Part shown: positions 57,881-64,000 of the stretch, piece by piece
Numbering within the stretch: position 1 is the first letter of the stretch
Layout: each line of letters begins with the position of its first letter
Origin: Zeus faber
Lineage: Eukaryota > Chordata > Actinopteri > Zeiformes > Zeidae
NCBI GenBank assembly: GCA_960531495.1
Contig: OY482854.1
Location: 30,586,729 to 30,650,728 of the forward strand
DNA: 64,000 nt
Reading direction: 5' to 3'
Position numbers and translations under genes: made by a program
Notes under the pieces: generated by a model
What the model saw: only the letters and a program-made list of their open reading frames with translations
The model's database searches: none
What the model was told of the DNA's origin: nothing

Positions 57881-59024
57881 AATAATTGTTTTATTTGATC
57901 TTTTTTTGACATATCCGTATACGTATGGACAGGGCCTGGGCGTGAAGTTGTTTTCAGTTTGGAACAAAACTCGAACCAGAGTTGGACTTCTATTTATTTG
58001 CCATTGAATCTGTTCCTTATCCCTGGTCACTAATACTGTTATAAAAATGCAGATTTGGGTGCTTAGGGGTTGTTTCACGAGACCTTACCACAATGAAAAG
58101 GTTGAGTTTGTTTACTGAAGACGAGAAGCAAGAAATATGGATTAATGGAACGATGATCGATGGTGATGAAGGGATGATGTATGACTGCTGAGATGAGGTG
58201 AAAGATGGACGCCGGGAGTCTTGACTCTGGATGGGGGAAGGAGTCTTCAGGGTGTCAGCCATGCCCACATCCCAGAAGACTCCTGGCTGAGGTTTGAATG
58301 GGCTTTGTTGGAGATCCCATAGTTTGGTGCAGATGTATCTACTGTAGCGGCGACCTAGTCTCTCGAAGGTGTGGTGCAGATGAAGAGGCGCCAATAGTGC
58401 CCAGAGTACAATTAGGGTGAAATGGTGGACCTGTATTCGAAAACCTCTGTAGAGAGAAGAGGGCGTCGGTGCCGGGCATTGAGGGAATGTCTCTAATGAA
58501 TGAGTCCTTTGAGGAGCATGGGGATGCGGACATGGTAAAATGTGTAGCATGGAGCCCCTGTTTAGAAGTTGATGCCGCAGCGCTACGATTAAATGGTGGA
58601 AGTGGGAGCTAAAGATGGGTCCTCCTATCTTATCCAAAGCGCGTGGTATTCCAAGTTCGTTGAAGACAGAAAAGATTGTGGTGATGCCTTGACCGTGAGA
58701 ATGATGGTGCCACAACCAAGTCATCCGCTGGGAGATGAACGGGGTATGGGAGTTATAATTGCTCATTTGGATCAAACACAATGCTTCGGAGAGTGAAGGA
58801 TGGATGGAGGGATGATGGAGCATGTTGATGGGTGTCTTCAGGTACTGCAACAGGCCTCATCTTGCTCATCCGGCTCGGTGGGTCTGAGGACACACCGAGC
58901 CGGCATGCCCCTCACCCCCACCCCCCTTCCCGCAAAAGAACATCCATGTAGGAATCTGCATGTGGAGGGATTGTAGCCCAGGTTGTTGAAGTCGTTACAG
59001 AGCGTCTGACCACCTGGTGGCACG

Positions 59025-59437
59025 CTGGCGCAGTGCATTTCACTGCTGCCTCACAGCAAGAAGGTCCTGGGTTCGATTCCCGCCTGGGGCGCTGTTGGCA
59101 CCGTGCTCTGGTGGGTTATCTCCCAAATAGGAGCCTTTCTGTGTGGAGTTTGCATGTTCTCCCCGTGCTCACATGGGGTTTCCTCCACCTAACGTCAGTA
59201 AGACCCCCACCATAAAAAACATGCACCCATCATCGTCTGACCAGCGATGGACATTTATCACCTGGTCCCCGGGCACGTCCACGTATGCTGCCCACTGCTC
59301 CTGGCTGTGGCCCCGGAGGAAGCACAAGCCAGGATGGGTCAAATGCAGAGGAACCATTTCACCGGCTGTGTGTGTGTGTGTGTGCAAGCATGTGTTGTAG
59401 TGTTGTGTGACAAATAAAGACTGTTTCTTCTTTTCTT
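59025..59437 (+). mobile_element. tRNA-derived SINE-like repeat (family 2, copy B)
   Basis: CTGGCGCAGTGCATTTCACT head, CTGGGTTCGATTCCCGCC B box and the same body as 30734-31197, ending GTGACAAATAAAGACTGTTT followed by CTTCTTTTCTT. It interrupts the minus-strand retroelement relic between its gag-like part and the Cys/His motif. Confidence 0.8.
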
Positions 59438-59460
59438 AGTAACGTATGGTAAGACCTCGC

Positions 59461-60362
59461 TTATCTGTTCCTTCTGGCAGGGGAACCAGGGCTGTGGGTG
59501 AAAAGGGCTCGGGAGCGGTGGGTGGAGGTGCGGCGTTGGTGGTTTGCATTGAGGAGCAGGGTGGGATGGAGCACTGCGGAGATTACACGAGGGAGATGTT
59601 CTGGCGGTGAATAATCTGCAATTGATCTCGTGTTCCAGGGTTCCCCAGTAGGTGCCTTCATTGAACTGCTATAGGCGGCCAGCTGCTTCGAAGCCAACCG
59701 AATGTGGTATGTGTATGAACCTGTGCCACCGAAACGCAGCGCCAGGTTGATGATGCTAAGATCATCATCCAACTTGGAACGACGTTCTGGCCACACTGAG
59801 CAGATGGTGTCCCTGTATAGGGAGAAGGCCAACGTCAATTCTCTGAAATGGTGTCGATGATCCTGGGTGGGGAAGTAGAAGCCAATGTGGGACGAATGAG
59901 TTCGGCGAGGTCTACGTAATTACCAGCAAGGATTTTCTGGTGTACGGATGTTGAAAGAGGTGAAGGGTGAGACATTGCCGCATGCTGGATTGGGCGGGGT
60001 GTAGGAGCTGTTAGAAGCGACGGTAGGGGAAGAGGAGGATGTGTATGTAGACAGTGCGGTCTCTGCTGGGGGTTAGCACAATGAGAAAATTTGCGGGGAT
60101 GCAAGTGGCGGGGTTGGGAGGGTCGATGGAGGACAGGATAGAGAAGGAGGAAAAGGTAGGAGGGACTGTAACACTGGCTGAGGGAGAAGGCGGTTGGCAG
60201 CCCCTGGCCCCATGATAGGTGGCGCTGCAGGAGCCTGTAGGAGGTTGGTTGAAGGAAGGGGAGGGGAAGAAGGGAATTGGGGGCGGGGGCTAGGAGCGCT
60301 GTAGCGAGCGTCATGACATGAGTGCAGGCGGCCGTCGGCGTGACATCACCGCATAGTTGCAC
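59461..60362 (-). pseudogene. Gag-like retroelement protein relic (two frames)
   Basis: Two frames, 59835-60362 and 59461-59838, overlap by four bases and look like one protein split by a frameshift. The first is Pro/Ser/Leu-rich at its start and ends with the conserved-looking AGNYVDLAELIRPTLASTSP. The second carries LYRDTICSVWPERRSKLDDD and LALRFGGTGSYTYH. It belongs to the broken element at 57900-60420. Function in a live element would be RNA/protein particle assembly; here it is dead. Confidence 0.45.
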
Positions 60363-60428
60363 CAGAAGTCATAGGTGGTTAGAAGAGGCGTTCTTGTCTG
60401 GCTGCTTGCTCCCTAAGGATCCAATGTA

Positions 60429-62034
60429 CAGTGGGGTAAAAAAGTATTTAGTCAGCCACCAATTGTGCAAGTTCTCCCACTTAAAAAGATGAGAGAGGCC
60501 TGTTATTTTCATCATAGGTTCACCTCAACTATGAGAGACAAAATGAGAAAAAAAAATCCAGAAAATCACATTGTCTGATTTTTAAAGAATTTATTTGCAA
60601 ATTATGGTGGAAAATAAGTATTTGGTCAATAACAAAAGTTCATCTCAATACTTTGTTATATACCCTTTGTTTGCAATGACAGAGGTCAAACGTTTTCTGT
60701 AAGTCTTCACAAGGTTTTCACACACTGTTGCTGGTATTTTGGCCCATTCCTCCATGCAGATCTCCTCTAGAGCAGTGATGTTTTGGGGCTGTCGCTGGGC
60801 AACACAGACTTTCAACTCCCTCCAAAGATTTTCTATGGGGTTGAGATCTGGAGACTGGCTAGGCCACTCCAGGACCTTGAAATGCTTCTTACGAAGCCAC
60901 TCCTTCGTTGCCCGGGCGGTGTGTTTGGGATCATTGTCATGCTGAAAGACCCAGCCACACTTCATCTTCAATGCCCTTGCTGATGGAAGGAGGTTTTCAC
61001 TCAAAATCTCACGATACATGGCCCCATTCATTCTTTCCTTTACACGGATCAGTCGTCCTGGTCCCTTTGCAGAAAAACAGCCCCAAAGCATGATGTTTCC
61101 ACCCCCATGCTTCACAGTAGGTATGGTGTCCTTTGGATGCCATTCAGTTTTCTTTCTCCTCCAAACACGACCAGTTGAGTTTTTACCAAAAAGTTCTATT
61201 TTGGTTTCATCTGACCATATGACATTCTCCCAATCCTCTTCTGGATCATCCAAATGCTCTCTAGCAAACTTCAGACGGGCCTGGACATGTACTGGCTGAA
61301 GCAGGGGGACACGTCTGGCACTGCAGGATTTGAGTCCCTGGCGGCGTAGTGTGTTACTGATGGTAGCCTTTGTTACTTTGGTCCCAGCTCTCTGCAGGTC
61401 ATTCACTAGGTCGCCCCGTGTGGTTCTGGGATGTTTGCTCACCGTTCTTGTGATCATTTTGACCCCACGGGGTGAGATCTTGCGTGGAGCCCCAGATCGA
61501 GGGAGATTATCAGTGGTCTTGTATGTCTTCCATTTTCTAATAATTGCTCCCACAGTTGATTTCTTCACAACAAGCTGCTTACCTATTGCAGATTCAGTCT
61601 TCCCAGCCTGGTGCAGGTCTACAGTTTTGTTTCTGGTGTCCTTTGACAGCTCTTTGGTCTTGGCCATAGTGGAGTTTGGAGTGTGACTGTTTGAGGTTGT
61701 GGACAGGTGTCTTTTATACTGATAACGAGTTCAAACAGGTGTCATTAATACAGGTAACGAGTGGAGGACAGAGGAGCCTCTTAAAGAAAAAGTTACAGGT
61801 CTGTGAAAGCCAGAAATCTTGCTTGTTTGTAGGTGACCAAATACTTATTTTACCGAGGAATTTACCAATTAATTAATTAAAAATCCTACAATGTGATTTC
61901 CTGGATTCTTTCCCCCCCATTCTGTCTCTCATAGTCGAAGTGTAGCTATGATGAAAATTACAGGCCTCTCTCATCTTTTTAAGTGGGAGGACTTGCACAA
62001 TTGGTGGCTGACTAAATACTTTTTTGCCCCACTG
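60429..62034 (-). mobile_element. Full-length Tc1/mariner transposon (copy B), 1606 bp
   Basis: Flanked by TA at 60427-60428 and 62035-62036. The left end is CAGTGGGGTAAAAAAGTATT and the right end, reverse complemented, is CAGTGGGGCAAAAAAGTATT. Inverted repeats extend about 200 bp. The inside matches copy A (25186-26783) almost base for base in the same orientation, with a few small indels, for example an extra A run at about 60550. It lies in the degraded retroelement. Confidence 0.97.
60645..61667 (-). CDS. Tc1/mariner transposase, intact DD34E (copy B)
   Basis: 340 residues without a stop or frameshift, catalysing cut-and-paste transposition at TA sites. Domain order is as in copy A: N-terminal helix-turn-helix pair (about 8-120), LPRSGAPRK linker, glycine-rich [10 protein letters not shown], catalytic D153, D244 and E279 with D34E spacing. 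Compared with copy A it has Q124 for K, G166 for Y, T174 for A, W176 for L, D180 for N and C237 for R. Several of these cluster at 166-180, just before the glycine-rich box. Whether either version is active cannot be told from sequence alone. Confidence 0.96.
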   Translation of the reverse strand: MAKTKELSKDTRNKTVDLHQAGKTESAIGKQLVVKKSTVGAIIRKWKTYKTTDNLPRSGAPRKISPRGVKMITRTVSKHPRTTRGDLVNDLQRAGTKVTKATISNTLRRQGLKSCSARRVPLLQPVHVQARLKFAREHLDDPEEDWENVIWSDETKIELFGKNSTGRVWRRKKTEWHPKDTIPTVKHGGGNIMLWGCFSAKGPGRLIRVKERMNGAMYREILSENLLPSARALKMKCGWVFQHDNDPKHTARATKEWLRKKHFKVLEWPSQSPDLNPIENLWRELKVCVAQRQPQNITALEEICMEEWAKIPATVCENLVKTYRKRLTSVIANKGYITKY

Positions 62035-62036
62035 TA

Positions 62037-62330
62037 GATGGCAAAAAGTTTGAGCCCTGGAGCGCGTGGGCTGCGCCGACCTGGTGGAGGAAAGCGGTGA
62101 ATGTCGACTGGGTCGAGGTGGGTTTCTTGCCCAGTTCCGGCCCGGGCTGGAAAAGTTGGGCGGTGTTACCGGAATTTCTTTCGCAGGTGCTGAGGATGTA
62201 GGCAGGTGGTTTCGACCTGGGAATGGTTACGATCGAGCGGAGCCACAAGCCCGCACTCCGGGATCCTCGTCGGGAGGGTGATTGGGTGGAAAACTAAACA
62301 ATTCCTGGTCCGAAGAGGCGTTGACATTCA
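62037..62330 (-). mobile_element. Probable continuation of the broken retroelement beyond Tc1 copy B
   Basis: GC-rich sequence with the same character as 59440-60420 resumes right after the Tc1 element. GAAGAGGCGTT at about 60382 recurs at about 62313. Its coding content is not readable. Confidence 0.3.
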
Positions 62331-62478
62331 ACAGTGCATCCGTCGCTGGGGCCTCAGGAAGGCGGTGAGTCATTTGTTGAGCATAAAGGCGGAACTGATA
62401 CGCAAAGTGTTGATTGGTAGCTGTGGTCGGGTGTGGTCTCTTCTCTCAAACCTCAGTTATTTCTAACTCCATTTAGAG

Positions 62479-62788
62479 CCGTGATTCACAACGTTTTTCA
62501 CTCCAATGATCCTGAATTTGATACGCTTCAGGCCGTGGACCCCATTTGCTCATTGTCTCTGAGATTCCAATCTGAACAAATCTCTTTGGTTGGATCAGAT
62601 TTAATGTCTCTACTCTGTAGTTTGGGAGATAACGGTGGAGCTAGGATCCAAACCGCCACTACTGCACGTTCTCTCACGTCCTTTTAAATGAAATAGCTGA
62701 AGTTTAACTGGGTTATTTTGCTGGGGACCCCCATGGAACCTCTTGAAGGACCTCTGGGGGTGCCCTGACCCCAGGTTGAGAACCACTG
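62479..62788. mobile_element. hAT-like MITE with CAGTGGTTC-type ends (copy 2)
   Basis: The right end GGTTGAGAACCACTG (to 62788) is the classic fish/vertebrate hAT MITE terminus. The left end CCGTGATTCACAACGTTTTT is its diverged partner. The interior TTTTGCTGGGGACCCCCATG, CTCTTGAAGGACC and TGCCCTGACCCC matches 55988-56056. Confidence 0.7.
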
Positions 62789-63300
62789 GTGAACCTGACC
62801 CAGTGCTCCCTGTATCACAGCAAGACCAGGATTCCCATTCACCGTTCTTAACTTATAGACACTATATCAACATGATAGCCAAGCGTGTCACATTACTTGT
62901 TGTGATGCCATATATTAAAAAAACAATAGATATACAGATTCCCATTTGGAGACATGAATTCAGAAAAAAATAAAATAAAATCTGATTCTGTGTAGATGTT
63001 TTGGTCGCTAGACAGCTCTCCCTGGGCGGGAGATTGATGGCGTCCTCAGATCAGTTTATAGATCGTCCACTCGGTCTCTTTGGTCCAGGAGGATGAGGGA
63101 TGATGTCGGCTGTCTCGGCGTCCCAGCATGCTTTGGGTGGCGGTCGGCGTCACGGTCAGCAGCCGAGGGGGAGCGGAGGCGTTCTGATGCGCTCCTCTGA
63201 CCTGTTGAGACGTCTTCTTTTGTTCTTAGGCGTGGTGCTTTGGGAGGTGAAGTCCTAAAGAAATCAAATGATTTGGGAAATGCCTTCATGTTTGACTGGG
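62789..63300. other. Intergenic stretch, nothing recognised
   Basis: No exon or element ends matched. Confidence 0.4.
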
Positions 63301-63686
63301 AGCGGTGGCGGAAGAAGTGCTCGGGGCGTTGACTTCAGTTAAAGTACCATGTTGACGTTTGTACTTCAGTAAAAGTAGAGAAGTACAAGTTCTTAAATGT
63401 ACTTCAAGTATTAAAAGTACTTCATAAGTACTGCTCACATATCCTGACATGTTTGGCTTTTGATATATATCATATGAAACTGATTTAAAGAATCAACATG
63501 GATTTTAATCCATATTTTCAAAACTTGATATAAATCCAGATAAGTCTAGTAAAAAGTACAGCCAGTTGCTTTGAAACATAGTGAAGAATTTCTCAAACGG
63601 AACATGCCTATATAGAAAGTACAGACACTTGAAAAATGTAATTAAGTTACAGTGCTTACTGTAAGTATTTACTTTCCACCACCGCT
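63301..63686. mobile_element. MITE with AGCGGTGG ends and AAGTAC-rich interior, 386 bp
   Basis: The left end is AGCGGTGGCGGAAGAAGTGC. The right end, reverse complemented, begins AGCGGTGGTGGAAAGTAAAT; the first 13 bases match at 12. The interior is full of AGTAAAAGTA and GTACTTCA motifs. This layout (CAGTGGTGGAAGAAGTACT type) is a very common fish non-autonomous DNA element. Confidence 0.7.
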
Positions 63687-64000
63687 TATGGTTACTGGAA
63701 CAAATTCTTGAATCCGGCCGCCGGTGGCTCCCACTTGGCTCCCAGTGGAACAGTCTTCCCACTCCCAATTTCTCCGCCAGCCAAACCACATTTAAAATGG
63801 CATTCTGTAATTTTATGGTGATAAAATCTCATATTTGGATTTATTTGGAAATAATTTACTTCTTTCCTCCCAGATTCACATCATATTTTTGTAACGGTGC
63901 ATTTAATGGGTCCTTTAATTGGACGTAATAAAGTGGTGATCTGTACTTTTTTTTTGATAAAACAATCCCATATTTAATACTTAATTTAATGTCCCTTTTA
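63687..64000. other. Window end, nothing recognised
   Basis: AT-rich sequence without a supported feature. Confidence 0.4.

Larger units (their letters stand above)
57900..60420 (-). mobile_element. Broken retrotransposon, gag-like region recognisable, possibly DIRS/tyrosine-recombinase type
   Basis: On the minus strand, fragments read in a sensible order. From about 60362 to 59461: SVHQKILAGNYVDLAELI, then TLAFSLYRDTICSVWPERR, DDLSIINLALRFGGTGSY and TYHIRLASKQLAAY. After a SINE-like insertion (59025-59437), at 59022-58838: TLCNDFNNLGYNPSTCRFLH GCSF, a Cys/His knuckle-like motif, and then QYLKTPIN. I know this succession from fish retroelement polyproteins, most likely DIRS-like, but the reverse transcriptase and recombinase cannot be read, so the class is inferred. 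Frameshifts and stops are frequent. The 277-codon frame at 58017-58850 overlaps the 3' part and is partly in the wrong frame. Confidence 0.45.

Noticed and set aside
58017-58850. 277-codon minus-strand frame as a real gene
   Set aside because: It overlaps the retroelement relic. Only its beginning (KTPIN segment) looks family-like and the rest appears out of frame.
1-64000. CRISPR arrays, operons, phage or plasmid features
   Set aside because: The sequence is vertebrate nuclear DNA. The tandem arrays have no spacer-repeat pattern and no associated genes.

Overview
The window reads as teleost fish nuclear DNA, probably a spiny-rayed fish (the last step is inference). The evidence is one spliced vertebrate gene with long introns, an AT-rich background, many vertebrate-type microsatellites, and repeat families I know from fish: Tc1/mariner elements, hAT-like MITEs, tRNA-derived SINEs and L2/Rex-type LINE remnants. 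There are no operons, CRISPR arrays or prokaryotic features.

The only host gene I can support is eIF4E, the cytoplasmic mRNA cap-binding translation initiation factor, on the + strand. Five coding exons lie at 4170-4265, 6966-7029, 10225-10338, 11401-11540 and 14418-14532. All have canonical GT-AG introns and consistent phases, and they join into an uninterrupted frame from the cap-binding core to the stop. The exon(s) carrying the start codon and the variable N-terminus (about 40 residues) were not found and probably lie before position 1. Poly(A) signals follow at 14761 and 14768. The introns have collected transposons: a MITE and a TTAA-flanked element in the 4266-6965 intron, a nested pair of hAT-like elements in the 7030-10224 intron, and a dead Tc1 element in the 11541-14417 intron.

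From 14.8 to 64 kb I recognise no host exon. This long stretch holds two nearly identical full-length Tc1 elements at 25186-26783 and 60429-62034, each with an intact 340-residue DD34E transposase on the minus strand. It also holds four copies of one tRNA-derived SINE, two copies of a second SINE-like repeat, a truncated LINE (43.2-43.9 kb), three LINE 3' tails, several short inverted-repeat transposons, and a broken retrotransposon (about 57.9-62.3 kb) into which a SINE-like repeat and the second Tc1 have inserted. Two arrays stand out: a minisatellite with a 94-bp higher-order period near 16 kb, and a 1.8-kb AC/TGAAC array at 51.9-53.8 kb with a 136-bp higher-order period. The array's long open frames are composition artefacts.

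No new multi-gene system is visible. The best leads are the intact Tc1 pair, the hierarchical repeat arrays, the TTAA element and the nested relic at 58-62 kb.
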